A DNA stretch of 64,000 nucleotides from Pseudoalteromonas phenolica. Lineage in GTDB: Bacteria > Pseudomonadota > Gammaproteobacteria > Enterobacterales > Alteromonadaceae. The number at the start of each line of letters is the position of its first letter. Position 1 is the first letter of the stretch. Shown here piece by piece: positions 17,111 to 25,577 of this stretch. A model generated the notes under the pieces. The model searched no databases and was not told the DNA's origin. It saw only the letters and a list, made by a program, of their open reading frames with translations. The stretch is taken from the NCBI RefSeq assembly GCF_001444405.1, contig NZ_CP013187.1:3781521-3845520 (forward strand), given 5' to 3'. A program made the position numbers and the translations under genes.

Positions 17111-18397
17111 CTAAGCTACAGACGGGTTCTGCAGCACCATTGATGCAGCTAAACCACCCATACCAAAAGAGTTTTTAAGTACGTTAGTAATAGGCTTATA
17201 TTGAGTTTCTTTTACGACCGGAACCTTAATGGCTGGGTCTTGTTGCTCAAGATTCGCTACTGCTGGAATGAAACCATCACGAAAAGAAGCCATGACACCC
17301 AATACTTCCATCGCACCTGCAGATGCAATCAAATGTCCATGAAGCGATTTCGTCGACGTAACCGGTGGTACATTATCTTCACCGAAAATGCCCTCTAGAA
17401 CCTGAGTTTCATGGTAATCGTTCAATTTCGTTGATGTGCCATGCGCATTTACAAAGCTATAAGACGCTAACGGTAACGATGCCTCCTCAATGGCTCTTTC
17501 CATGCATAGCTGCATTTCTCTACCTTCAGTATGAGGCGCAACCACATGTTGAGCAGCTAGACTTGCGCCATAACCTTTCAAACGACAATATTTTTGTCCT
17601 TCTCGAGCTTCAATGGCGCTTTCTTTTTCAAGAATGAAAAGAATTGAGCCCTCAGCAGGCATAAAACCTGAACGACGAATATCAAATGGGCGACAGCGTG
17701 CAGGCCCTTCTAAAAGCGGATCTGTACTTACAGCACCGACAGCTTCAAGCTGGGCTAGATTGAATGGTGTTACTTTTGCTGATACACCACCGACGATCAT
17801 CGCATCCGCTTTTCCATCTAAGATGGCCTGTCTTGCCATGCCAAGAGCTTGTAAAGAAGCCGAACATAAGCCGACATGACAGCGCGTGTAACCACTAAAA
17901 GGAATATGCTTGTGTATGACCTTTAATGCAGATGTAACATCTAAGTCCATCATCTCTGAAATGCGGTAAAACTCCGTTCCTTCAGGGATAAACTCATCAC
18001 GCTTCTTGCATTTATCAGCACCAATCTTTGCCGTGAATTGTGTTGTCCTTTCTGGATCAACACCTGGTTCATCAATGCCGATGACACAGCCAATTCGGTC
18101 TGGGCTGTATTTTTCTAAGGGGTTGAACTGTGCAACTAACTGTTTAACTGCTTTTTCTGCGTAAATTAGCTCGCCAGGTCTGTTTGGTTGACCAGGTCTT
18201 TTCGGCCAACGAATATTTTCATTGCCGTACTCAGGTAAACCTGCCCACTTTGTTTTAAATGTCGAAGTATCAAATTTCTTTACTTCGCGGATCCCTGTGA
18301 TCCCATTTTGTAAATTATGACTAATTTCATCTAATGTTTGACCCAGTGGGGTCATTGCACCATACGCGCTAATGCAAACACTATCCTGCTGATTCAT
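17111..18397 (-). CDS. Beta-ketoacyl-ACP synthase (KAS II/FabF-like), catalytically complete
   Basis: A 428-residue thiolase-fold ketosynthase. Catalytic Cys178 lies in GLCSASLQALG, His319 in NAHGTSTKLND and His355 in STKSLHGH, with Lys350 also kept. It should carry out decarboxylative condensation of malonyl-ACP with an acyl chain. The frame opens at GTG 18406, but AGGTG is best spaced for the ATG at 18397. It lies 15 bp downstream of a second ketosynthase-fold gene that has lost all three catalytic residues, giving a KS/chain-length-factor-like pair as in type II PKS and aryl polyene systems. Confidence 0.9.
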   Translation of the reverse strand: MNQQDSVCISAYGAMTPLGQTLDEISHNLQNGITGIREVKKFDTSTFKTKWAGLPEYGNENIRWPKRPGQPNRPGELIYAEKAVKQLVAQFNPLEKYSPDRIGCVIGIDEPGVDPERTTQFTAKIGADKCKKRDEFIPEGTEFYRISEMMDLDVTSALKVIHKHIPFSGYTRCHVGLCSASLQALGMARQAILDGKADAMIVGGVSAKVTPFNLAQLEAVGAVSTDPLLEGPARCRPFDIRRSGFMPAEGSILFILEKESAIEAREGQKYCRLKGYGASLAAQHVVAPHTEGREMQLCMERAIEEASLPLASYSFVNAHGTSTKLNDYHETQVLEGIFGEDNVPPVTSTKSLHGHLIASAGAMEVLGVMASFRDGFIPAVANLEQQDPAIKVPVVKETQYKPITNVLKNSFGMGGLAASMVLQNPSVA

Positions 18398-18412
18398 TTT
18401 ATTCACCTATGG

Positions 18413-19510
18413 CTATGATATTTTTATGTTTTTTAATTTTTTAATGACAATAAAGCCAATACCAACACTGAACCCTGCACCATTGATTAGAATCGTCGAG
18501 CCAACTGGCACACTTTCATCTACTAATGCAGCTGTAAGGTCTAAAATATTGTTTGCCTTGCTGGTGTAACCAAACGATGATTTATAGTTTTTCTGTTCAA
18601 TGTTTGGGTATACATCTCTTATTGCGGCTAACTCGTTTTCATTATTTGTTTTTACGCCGTTGCAATATGAAACTATTAAATCAATATCAAGACCTTTAGA
18701 TTTCACTGATTCAAGTAAGTCATACCAATCTCTTGCAGACGGAAATGGCGATGGACTATAACGACTTTCCACTGCTAGCACTTCTGCAAGCGCATCATGC
18801 TTTTCTTTACTCAGGTGAAGTGTGCCGGCACCAAACGACGGGTCTATTTCACTTTCTTTTTCGTCTTTGCTTAAAAGACCCAACTTGTCGAATACCAGTA
18901 AAGTGTCAAAGTTGCGCATACTACCTGCACCCACAACAACCCCTTGTGACTCTCGACCTTGCTTAATATCAGTAAACGCATCTTCTAAAGCCTGCATACC
19001 AGATAGAGACATACCACGTATTGGATAACCACCACCTCGCAGAGTTAAACGCTTTGAAGCATGATATAAAGGGTTAGTAGATAGATATCGCATCATATTG
19101 ATAGGGTTACTCATTTTACTAAGCTCACCTAAATTCTTTAGTGCACCTTCTACACCACCGTGCTTTTCAATGACTTTATGCAATCCCGAAAAGTTATATT
19201 CAGAAACCCCATCCGTGCCGGCATAAAGCGGCGTATTTTCAGAATCATTTACTTCTCCATCAGGACTATTAGCTAACAAATCTCCAATAGAGTTTAAAAT
19301 CATGGTTGATAGATCATTTAAAATAGAGCGATCTTCTCTGGCAATTGCTGCAACCTCTGATTTAGTTAACTTCCGATTCAGAGGCTTATAGATATTCTTT
19401 TCTGCACTTTCAGCTCGAGCCTGTCCGCGGTTTAACACCGCATCCAAGGCTGCTAGCTCATCGAAATACTCAGTTTGAATACCTGCTGCTCTTACATAAA
19501 CTGCAGACAT
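18413..19510 (-). CDS. Degenerate ketosynthase, chain-length-factor-like
   Basis: A 365-residue thiolase-fold protein. Aligning it by eye to the neighbouring ketosynthase shows the nucleophile replaced by Ser168 (GMSLSGMQALEDA), the first His by Asn (YCNGVKTNNENE) and the second His by Tyr (KSSFGYTSKANN). The Lys of the KS motif and the C-terminal glycine-rich strand (NGAGFSVGIGF) remain. Such a protein cannot condense but can be the non-catalytic half of a KS heterodimer that sets chain length. It is shorter than the intact partner by about 60 residues. GAGG precedes the start. Confidence 0.8.
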   Translation of the reverse strand: MSAVYVRAAGIQTEYFDELAALDAVLNRGQARAESAEKNIYKPLNRKLTKSEVAAIAREDRSILNDLSTMILNSIGDLLANSPDGEVNDSENTPLYAGTDGVSEYNFSGLHKVIEKHGGVEGALKNLGELSKMSNPINMMRYLSTNPLYHASKRLTLRGGGYPIRGMSLSGMQALEDAFTDIKQGRESQGVVVGAGSMRNFDTLLVFDKLGLLSKDEKESEIDPSFGAGTLHLSKEKHDALAEVLAVESRYSPSPFPSARDWYDLLESVKSKGLDIDLIVSYCNGVKTNNENELAAIRDVYPNIEQKNYKSSFGYTSKANNILDLTAALVDESVPVGSTILINGAGFSVGIGFIVIKKLKNIKIS

Positions 19511-19522
19511 AACGAAACCTCT

Positions 19523-19888
19523 TTATAGTGTGCCAATTCGGTGCTGGATAAAGTCCACACTAAATAAGTTGTAAAGAGACTCAGGGCTTGGATTTTCTTC
19601 GCTTAAATCCGTAAAGCCATTGAATACTTTCTTTAATGCTTCGCGACCTGCATCTGTCCACTGACCATTTTCATAAAAATCAGGGTTATCCATCATGGTG
19701 TTGATTGGCCAAAGTTCATCTGGATCGAACTCTTTACCAGACTCACCTTTTAGCTCGAAAGCAAAGTCAACGTAATCTAGAGAAGACATTGAATAATCAC
19801 CGAATAGAGAGCGGTTAAATTCAATTTCGCTTACGTCATCTAGATATAAGATATTTGCTGCAATTGTTGCGATTTCTGTTTGGTTCAT
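19523..19888 (-). CDS. Acyl carrier protein-like, with C-terminal extension
   Basis: A 121-residue acidic protein. YSMSSLDYVDFAFEL matches the phosphopantetheine site (D-S-L form), with Ser36 as the attachment residue. Normal ACPs have 75-90 residues. Here a roughly 40-residue extension follows the carrier fold (TDLSEENPSPESLYNLF...). It is flanked by KR and KS genes and would be activated by the Sfp-type transferase at 24039-24794. AAAGGT upstream of the ATG supports the start. Confidence 0.8.
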   Translation of the reverse strand: MNQTEIATIAANILYLDDVSEIEFNRSLFGDYSMSSLDYVDFAFELKGESGKEFDPDELWPINTMMDNPDFYENGQWTDAGREALKKVFNGFTDLSEENPSPESLYNLFSVDFIQHRIGTL

Positions 19889-19944
19889 TTTGTTTACCTT
19901 TATTTATTGTGTTAGTAGTTGTTGCTATTAATAATTAAAATTGC

Positions 19945-20661
19945 TTAAAGCACTGGTGCGCCATTGGTTAATGACAACGTAATACCAGTAGATTTAATAT
20001 TGCCGGTGACAAATGCCATTGCAGCATTTGCAACGTCCTCCACCTCTAGGATCTCTCTCAAAGGAAGAGTGCGAATAACTTCTTTTTCTTTTCCGTTTGC
20101 AAACTGCGTAAACATAGGCGTGTTTACAAATGCAGGTGCTATGTTGATTGTTCGAACCTTGAATCGCGCTACCTCAAGACTCAGTGATGCAGTGAAGCGC
20201 TCAAGCGCAATTTTTGCGCTGCCATATGCACCGTTACCTGTTTTAGGGCTCTTTGCAGCAACAGAGCTGATGTTTATAATGTGACCTTTACGATTAGCCA
20301 TCATCAACTCTGCTGCTTTTGCTGAAATAATCGAAGGTGACAAGAAATTTACGGTATGCACCTTTTCCAAATTCTCTGAAATTTCACCGAATGAAAGCGC
20401 GTCATTTGTAATACCAGCGACATTCACTAAAACATCTGGTGAAAAATCTGATTTGAGCATTTTTGTAAATGCTACAACTTCTTGTGTATTTGCTAGATTT
20501 AGCTTCGCAAATTGAATATTTTTTGGCTTATAGCTAGCAACTTCTTCTGCTTTATTTATATTGCTGTTATAGGTAAACATCACATCATAGCCACCATCGA
20601 CTAATTTATTGACTATGGCTTTACCAATTTCTGATGTTCCGCCAATGATTAATGCCTTCAT
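19945..20661 (-). CDS. 3-oxoacyl-ACP reductase-like SDR (FabG type)
   Basis: A 238-residue short-chain dehydrogenase. The dinucleotide motif is GGTSEIG (residues 7-13), the structural motif NVAG (about 80-83), and the active site Ser133 with Tyr146-x-x-x-Lys150 (YGSAK). It should reduce a 3-oxoacyl-carrier protein with NAD(P)H. The open frame can begin at a GTG one codon earlier (20664), but the ATG at 20661 is preferred, with AAGG nine bases before it. It lies in the operon directly before the ACP gene. Confidence 0.88.
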   Translation of the reverse strand: MKALIIGGTSEIGKAIVNKLVDGGYDVMFTYNSNINKAEEVASYKPKNIQFAKLNLANTQEVVAFTKMLKSDFSPDVLVNVAGITNDALSFGEISENLEKVHTVNFLSPSIISAKAAELMMANRKGHIINISSVAAKSPKTGNGAYGSAKIALERFTASLSLEVARFKVRTINIAPAFVNTPMFTQFANGKEKEVIRTLPLREILEVEDVANAAMAFVTGNIKSTGITLSLTNGAPVL

Positions 20662-20683
20662 CACTTTTAACCTTTGTTTTTAG

Positions 20684-20959
20684 TTAGCTTTTTTGATTAC
20701 TGTTAGAAGCACTTGAAGTGCCATCTATTGGATTTATTTTGCAGCGAGGGTAAGGGTTGCACTTCATTGGTTGCTGCTCTTCTTTTTCACCGTCAATTAG
20801 CCCATCTAGACTTAACCACTTCATGATTTCTAATTCGATTGGCGCTTTAACTTTGCTTACATGATTCACTTCACTATCTGCTAGAGAAGTAAATGATGCT
20901 GTAATTAGGCTAGCTGCAATTAAACCCTTTAAAGCTGATGTAAACTTTTTAGAAACCAT
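20684..20959 (-). CDS. Small secreted protein of unknown function
   Basis: A 91-residue protein with a Sec signal peptide (MVSKKF..., hydrophobic LIAASLITASFT, cut probably near SLADS). The mature part is about 62 residues, hydrophilic, with one Cys pair in KCNPYPRCKIN and a Ser/Asn-rich tail. An upstream in-frame start exists at 20983, but AAAGGAG eight bases before the ATG at 20959 decides the start. It heads the acyl-synthesis operon, 22 bp before the KR gene. I do not recognise a family. It could be a periplasmic accessory or protective protein. Confidence 0.75.
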   Translation of the reverse strand: MVSKKFTSALKGLIAASLITASFTSLADSEVNHVSKVKAPIELEIMKWLSLDGLIDGEKEEQQPMKCNPYPRCKINPIDGTSSASNSNQKS

Positions 20960-21760
20960 GTTATGCACTCCTTTAATACTCAATATGTATGTTTTTTATT
21001 TTGTGTAGTGAGAGTGCTTAGTGCTCCCTCGCTGTTGATGAGTGCCATTTTGTCAATCTGACGAAAAAAGTCTTTTGGGAAAGATTCTATAAATCTTCTA
21101 AAAAAAATAAGCATTAAAATCAGTGATATGAGCTTTTAAGCTCAGAAATTTAAAAGCTTTTTTAATGGTAAAAATGCGTAGTACCGTTTTATTAGCTCGC
21201 TTGAAAAATCTGAGTCAATATTTCCTGGCAATAAACGGCCGATCAAATGTGATTTGGGTGTGTACTTTTACTTTTTAAGCTTGAAATCGAGCATTATTAA
21301 ATTCAATTTCCTGAACTTACTTTAAATGCAAAAGTTATAGGGTAGATAAAAGAGCAAAATAACTACCAAAAGCAGAATTACGTATTTTGTTCGAGGGTCG
21401 GCAAAGAAAAGTATTGAATACAAGCTTTCTTTGACCAAATATGTTTTGTCTGCTTGAGGTGATGACGTGAACCAAGGGCTAAACAGAAATTTGATTTGCT
21501 ATCTGCTGTTATTAAGAATATAGACAAGGAATGCTTTTATTATCGTTAATATCACCCCTTTCATTTTTTGTTAAGATGGCCTTAATTAAATATCTTAAAA
21601 ACAGCAAATAAGAAGAAAGTGTTTGAATAGGCGTTTTTATATTTTGTATAAGAAATTACTTCAAATCATTTGCTTTCATAGCCAACTCCTTTCTTTACTT
21701 TTAAAGCACACTTCAAGTCGATACTATAAATAGATAAAAATAAACTCTAAGGAATAGTTA
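20960..21760. other. Long intergenic region between divergent units
   Basis: About 800 bp, AT-rich, separating the leftward acyl operon from the rightward DUF2306-like gene. The promoter of the leftward operon should be near the 20960 end. TTGACA on the minus strand at 21056-21051 is a -35-like hexamer, but no matching -10 was found. A small hairpin (GAGCTT/AAGCTC, 21130-21143) is present. No gene, RNA or remnant was recognised. Confidence 0.45.
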
Positions 21761-22165
21761 ATGAATATTGGTATCTTATTGAATGCCTCTCACCCCATAC
21801 CCCTTCACTCTTTTTTTGCCATAGCTGCAATCATTTTTGGTGCAATTCAATTCGCTAGCAAAAAAGGCACACTAACTCATAGAACATTTGGGTATTTATG
21901 GATAACATCTATGGTCGTCGTATGCTTATCTAGCTTCTTTATCAAAACCTTGCAATTTGACTTGTTGTTTGGCTTTAGTCCAATTCACTTTCTAAGTATT
22001 TGGACATTAATTTCTCTTTATTTGATGATTTATCATGCTAGAAAAAAGCAAATCCCTCAGCATAAAACATGGTCAAGAAACACCTATTTTCTATCTCTCG
22101 TCATTGCAGGTTTCTTTACTTTTTATCCTGGTAGAATCATGTATAAAGTCTTTGTGGGTACTTAG
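21761..22165 (+). CDS. DUF2306-like membrane protein
   Basis: A 134-residue protein with four hydrophobic segments and the pattern of DUF2306 proteins (HSFFAIAAIIFGAIQF, HRTFGYLWITSM, HKTWSRNTYFLSL). Conserved His and Arg residues near membrane ends are visible. Function is unknown for the family. AAGGA eight bases before the ATG supports the start. It is the only rightward gene between two leftward operons and may be unrelated to the cluster. Confidence 0.75.
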   Translation: MNIGILLNASHPIPLHSFFAIAAIIFGAIQFASKKGTLTHRTFGYLWITSMVVVCLSSFFIKTLQFDLLFGFSPIHFLSIWTLISLYLMIYHARKKQIPQHKTWSRNTYFLSLVIAGFFTFYPGRIMYKVFVGT

Positions 22166-22386
22166 AGAGTATCTCTATGATTAATTGAATATTTTCACGT
22201 ATTACGATGTTTAAACACACTAACTTTTGAAGAAGGCTGTCATCAAAGTAGTTTCTAACACCAAGCTAGACGTAAAAATAGAATTAATTCTTTGAAACAT
22301 AAAGATAAGTTATAGGTGACATTCATATATTATGCTTATCACCTAATAAATAGCTTTGAGATAAGGTTGCTAAATATGATGGAGAT

Positions 22387-22962
22387 TTACGGCATGTCGA
22401 AATAAGGTATTTTCGGAGAATGTCCTAATAATCTAGCATACTGGGCCAAAGCACCTCTATGATGAGCCGTATGATCTAACATAATTTCTATAATGTCTTC
22501 TGCACGAAAAAAGTCCGGCACTAACGAATTTTTACCGATCGGCTGCTGTAATTCGGCTTCCGATGGGATAGAAAAGACGTCACTTGCATATGCCATTGTC
22601 TTAGAGAAAATCTCCTTGATTTCTTTCATATCAACTTGTTCATCATAGTGCTTCTTGTCTGCATTTTGCGTCCACCTCATATCTGTCACAGCAGTACTAG
22701 ATCCAGACCATGCTTCTCCTGGCCTGAATGAAGTGTGAGTAATCTTTGAGGTAGAGTCTATTGTTGATAAGTATGCACTTACAAACAACTCAATCGCTCC
22801 AACCGTATGCAAAACCTGATCTTTTACAGAAAGCATGTTTTGCTGCGGCCTAAAGCTAGAGTCTTCATCATTAAATGCGCTCAATGTACGAAGAAAATAT
22901 TCATTATGCATATGAAATTTAACTCTAAAGACTGTGTTCTGAAAGGCTTTATGTTCTGGCAT
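22387..22962 (-). CDS. DinB-fold putative metal-dependent protein
   Basis: A 191-residue four-helix-bundle protein of the DinB/YfiT type. The His triad is approximated by LHTVGAIE in the second helix and HTAHHRG near the C-terminus. The family includes thiol-dependent S-transferases (bacillithiol, mycothiol), but many members have unknown roles. The open frame extends to 23118 inside the aldolase-like gene. The ATG at 22962 with AAGGA five bases upstream is clearly better. It is the last gene of the leftward transporter/transferase operon. Confidence 0.75.
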   Translation of the reverse strand: MPEHKAFQNTVFRVKFHMHNEYFLRTLSAFNDEDSSFRPQQNMLSVKDQVLHTVGAIELFVSAYLSTIDSTSKITHTSFRPGEAWSGSSTAVTDMRWTQNADKKHYDEQVDMKEIKEIFSKTMAYASDVFSIPSEAELQQPIGKNSLVPDFFRAEDIIEIMLDHTAHHRGALAQYARLLGHSPKIPYFDMP

Positions 22963-23035
22963 TTCAATCCTTAAAATATATAAGTAAATCAGAAAACTAG
23001 CTATAAAGTATGTCAATACAGCCAGTTTTATCTTT

Positions 23036-23818
23036 TTAATGGAATAAATCTGGCTGTTGTTTCGAGATAGATTCGTAGAGTGACATGAAGTTGAACCAAC
23101 CCGTACGCTCTCGACCAATTAATTTCTGAGTCTCTTTTGCGACCGAATCCTCTATTAATTGTGGTTTGCCAGCAGTTTCAGCAAGTAGCTGGACCTGACA
23201 TGCTCTTTCCAGAGAAATATACCACCAGCAAGCAGATTCAATACTTCTACCAACTGTCAACAAGCCATGATTTTGTAATATCATGGCTTTTTTTCGTTGT
23301 AAGGCTTCAACAATTAATTCACCTTCCGATTTATCTAATACAACGCCGCCAAACTGTTTGAAGTTCACACAATCATTGTAGAAAGCACATGAATCCTGAG
23401 TAATCGGCAGTAACTCTTTATTCAAGGTAGAAAATGCTTTTCCATATGTAGAATGAGCATGTGCTGCTGCAACAACATCTTTTCTATGCATATGGATATG
23501 CGAATGGATAGTAAAAGCAGCACCATTTAGCAATCCTTCTCCTTCTACCACATCACCTTTGTGATTTACCAAGAGTAAATCTGAAACTGTGATGTTTGAA
23601 AAGCTTTTACCTAATGGGTTAACCCAAAAGTGGTCTTGGTACTTTGGATCTCTGGCAGTAATGTGACCAGCTACACCTTCATCAAAACCATACTGACCAA
23701 ATAATCTAAATGCGGCGGCAAGTTTATTTTTTCTATCTTGCCTGATCCCTTCAATGGATGTGCTTAATTGGGTCGGGTAGCCTTGGTTTTGAGCGTTCAT
23801 TACAAGTTGATTCGTCAT
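23036..23818 (-). CDS. Class II aldolase/adducin family protein
   Basis: A 260-residue protein with the family zinc ligands: AHAHSTYGK and a later QNHGLLTVG, plus GHITARDP near the N-terminus and the WVNPLGKSF phosphate/substrate region. Relatives cleave or epimerise phosphorylated sugars (fuculose-, rhamnulose- or ribulose-phosphate enzymes), and others have no known activity. Its place beside a GG-leader peptide and a phosphopantetheinyl transferase is unusual. AAGGA precedes the ATG. Confidence 0.82.
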   Translation of the reverse strand: MTNQLVMNAQNQGYPTQLSTSIEGIRQDRKNKLAAAFRLFGQYGFDEGVAGHITARDPKYQDHFWVNPLGKSFSNITVSDLLLVNHKGDVVEGEGLLNGAAFTIHSHIHMHRKDVVAAAHAHSTYGKAFSTLNKELLPITQDSCAFYNDCVNFKQFGGVVLDKSEGELIVEALQRKKAMILQNHGLLTVGRSIESACWWYISLERACQVQLLAETAGKPQLIEDSVAKETQKLIGRERTGWFNFMSLYESISKQQPDLFH

Positions 23819-23857
23819 GACTCTTTTCCTTAAAAGCTCCTTAAATTTATGCTCATG

Positions 23858-24013
23858 TTACTTTTTCTTGCATAGCACAAAGCTACCACAACCCGTATCT
23901 GTCGGAGATGGTAAGTCAAGTGAACCACCAGCAACTTTTGCGGTTAATTTATCTATATTAAAGTCTTTTACATTCAGATTCTTAAGTACTTTTTTATTCA
24001 GTTTAGTTTTCAT
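23858..24013 (-). CDS. Orphan GG-leader precursor peptide (lanthipeptide-like)
   Basis: A 51-residue peptide. The leader starts MKTKLNKKVLKNL and ends TAKVAGG at residue 30, resembling the leaders of the precursors 17 kb away (Lys-rich start with LNKK, VAGG end). The 21-residue core begins SLDLPSPTDTGCG and ends FVLCKKK. It has two Cys and several Ser/Thr, so up to two thioether rings are possible. The frame extends to 24064 inside the transferase gene, but AGGAA before the ATG at 24013 supports the shorter form. It lies 25 bp after the phosphopantetheinyl transferase gene, tying a RiPP substrate to the acyl-carrier side of the region. Confidence 0.82.
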   Translation of the reverse strand: MKTKLNKKVLKNLNVKDFNIDKLTAKVAGGSLDLPSPTDTGCGSFVLCKKK

Positions 24014-24038
24014 TATCTTTTTTCCTGTCGGTTTATTT

Positions 24039-24794
24039 TTATGCTGCCTGGGCTTCAGGCACATTTGGTAAATAGTGGAAACAGCGAAACTTAATCGCGG
24101 TATTTTTTACGTTTTTGTCATCTAATAAAGTAACAGCCAATCTGTGCTGCTTAGATATAGGCCAAAGCCAACTAAAGAAGTGACCCGATACCTTTGTTAG
24201 TTTCAAGCCATCAATACAGAAACTAGAAACAGGGTCGTTTTGCGAAAAAGAGACATTGCTAAGCTTTGTGGTTAGCCCTTTTCCCGTTGCCTTTATGAGT
24301 GACTCTTTCAATGTCCATCTATCATAAAAGTATTGCTCTTGTTTAAGCTCTGATAATGCCTCGAATTCATCATACTCACTTTCCGAGAACAGAGATTTAA
24401 CCAATGCTTTTAAGTTGCGTTTAAAACGGATCCTTTCAATATCAATGCCGACTGGCTTGTCTTTACAAATGACACAAGCAAGAACATTGTCACTGTGTGA
24501 TAAGTTAAACTCTAACTGATACCCCTCATTGGCAATCTCAGGCTTGCCATGCAAGCCTTGTCGGAATTCAATTTCACTTGGCAGTAAACCTGTATACTTG
24601 GCTAAAACAGCTCTTAGAAAAGCCCTTGATACAGTTTTAACTTTCCGCTCTGTTGCCCTTTTAAGCATACTAATTTGCTGCTTATCAGATGCAGTAAGCA
24701 ACACTTCAAGCTCGCTCAGCGCATTATTTTGTTCAAACAAACTTAGCGAGGTCTGCCATACGTCTATTTGATTGTTTGTTAAATGTAGTTCCAA
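24039..24794 (-). CDS. 4'-phosphopantetheinyl transferase (Sfp type)
   Basis: A 251-residue two-lobed transferase. PVGIDIERI supplies the Mg-binding Asp and Glu, and DRWTLKESLIKATGKGL is the second signature (W..KES..K). It moves 4'-phosphopantetheine from CoA onto a Ser of a carrier protein, here probably Ser36 of the ACP at 19523-19888. The apparent start is TTG with AGAGG about eight bases upstream. No better ATG is present near the N-terminus. The gene lies between the LolA-like gene and the orphan precursor. Confidence 0.9.
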   Translation of the reverse strand: MELHLTNNQIDVWQTSLSLFEQNNALSELEVLLTASDKQQISMLKRATERKVKTVSRAFLRAVLAKYTGLLPSEIEFRQGLHGKPEIANEGYQLEFNLSHSDNVLACVICKDKPVGIDIERIRFKRNLKALVKSLFSESEYDEFEALSELKQEQYFYDRWTLKESLIKATGKGLTTKLSNVSFSQNDPVSSFCIDGLKLTKVSGHFFSWLWPISKQHRLAVTLLDDKNVKNTAIKFRCFHYLPNVPEAQAA

Positions 24795-24806
24795 AATTAC
24801 AACCTC

Positions 24807-25577
24807 TTATTGTGTTAAGAGCTTATCCAAGTCGCTGCGAATTAAAATTTGTGGATTAAATAACTTAGATGGCACTTTGATTGGCTTAATTTCATCATAA
24901 GCAATCACAGTTCTTTTACCTGGCTGCATCTGGTCTTGCAGAGACATAGCAACAACCTTTGACTTGCCATTTCTTTGTCCTCGATCAAAAGTGGCCGTTT
25001 TCGCATGCTTACCAGAGCGAAGGTATAATTCAGCTTTTAAAGGAAATAAATCGCTTTTATCAACCGTTAATTGAATCTTTTGATAACTGGCTTTGCTGGA
25101 ATTAGCCGACAAGTTAAAGACAATTTCACTCTTATCAGATGAAAACGAACTCACCTGGTAATCCTTACTCCAACTCAAAGTCGCAATATCCCCCAAAGAA
25201 GCTTCGCCTAATAGCTTTTGCAAAGGGGTAATGCGAATTGGTCTGCGGCTTCTTGGCATAAACATCCAGAAATCACTTTCTTTCATCAATACTTTCTGGC
25301 CTTGCTCAGAGGCTGATTTAAACACAACCAGCGATTTCTTATTGGTAGATGAGTAGACGTCGTATTGTTTCTCATTCTTTAATGCGTCATTGTCATAAGC
25401 GCGAACGGTTGCTGAAATCTTGACGGAATCAGATTCACTACGAAAAGCATCAACGCTAATTAATGAAAGTTGGGGGTCAAATGCCTCACTATCCTCTTGA
25501 TAAACGGTCTGTGCCATCGTTGATAAGGAGACCATAGAAATTACGCAGAAAGATATTTTGCTAATAAATTTAAACAT
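24807..25577 (-). CDS. LolA-like outer-membrane lipoprotein-sorting family protein
   Basis: A 256-residue protein with a signal peptide (MFKFISKISFCVISMVSLSTMAQ). The body (SDFWMFMPRSRRPIRITPLQ, KAELYLRSGKHAKTATF) matches the long LolA-like proteins that accompany FtsX- or MMPL-type exporters. It probably carries a lipid or hydrophobic product through the periplasm. It overlaps the permease gene by 8 bp with GGAGG upstream, so it is translated with it. Similar sets (ABC or MMPL exporter, LolA-like, barrel) occur with aryl polyene and xanthomonadin-type products. Confidence 0.82.
   Translation of the reverse strand: MFKFISKISFCVISMVSLSTMAQTVYQEDSEAFDPQLSLISVDAFRSESDSVKISATVRAYDNDALKNEKQYDVYSSTNKKSLVVFKSASEQGQKVLMKESDFWMFMPRSRRPIRITPLQKLLGEASLGDIATLSWSKDYQVSSFSSDKSEIVFNLSANSSKASYQKIQLTVDKSDLFPLKAELYLRSGKHAKTATFDRGQRNGKSKVVAMSLQDQMQPGKRTVIAYDEIKPIKVPSKLFNPQILIRSDLDKLLTQ

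Noticed and set aside
21130..21180. Hairpin GAGCTT/AAGCTC as a terminator
   Set aside because: The stem is short, has no good T-run and no gene ends nearby.
22963..23118. N-terminal extension of the DinB-fold protein
   Set aside because: The extension overlaps the aldolase-like gene and adds a spurious membrane-like stretch. The ATG at 22962 has a proper Shine-Dalgarno and a normal family N-terminus.
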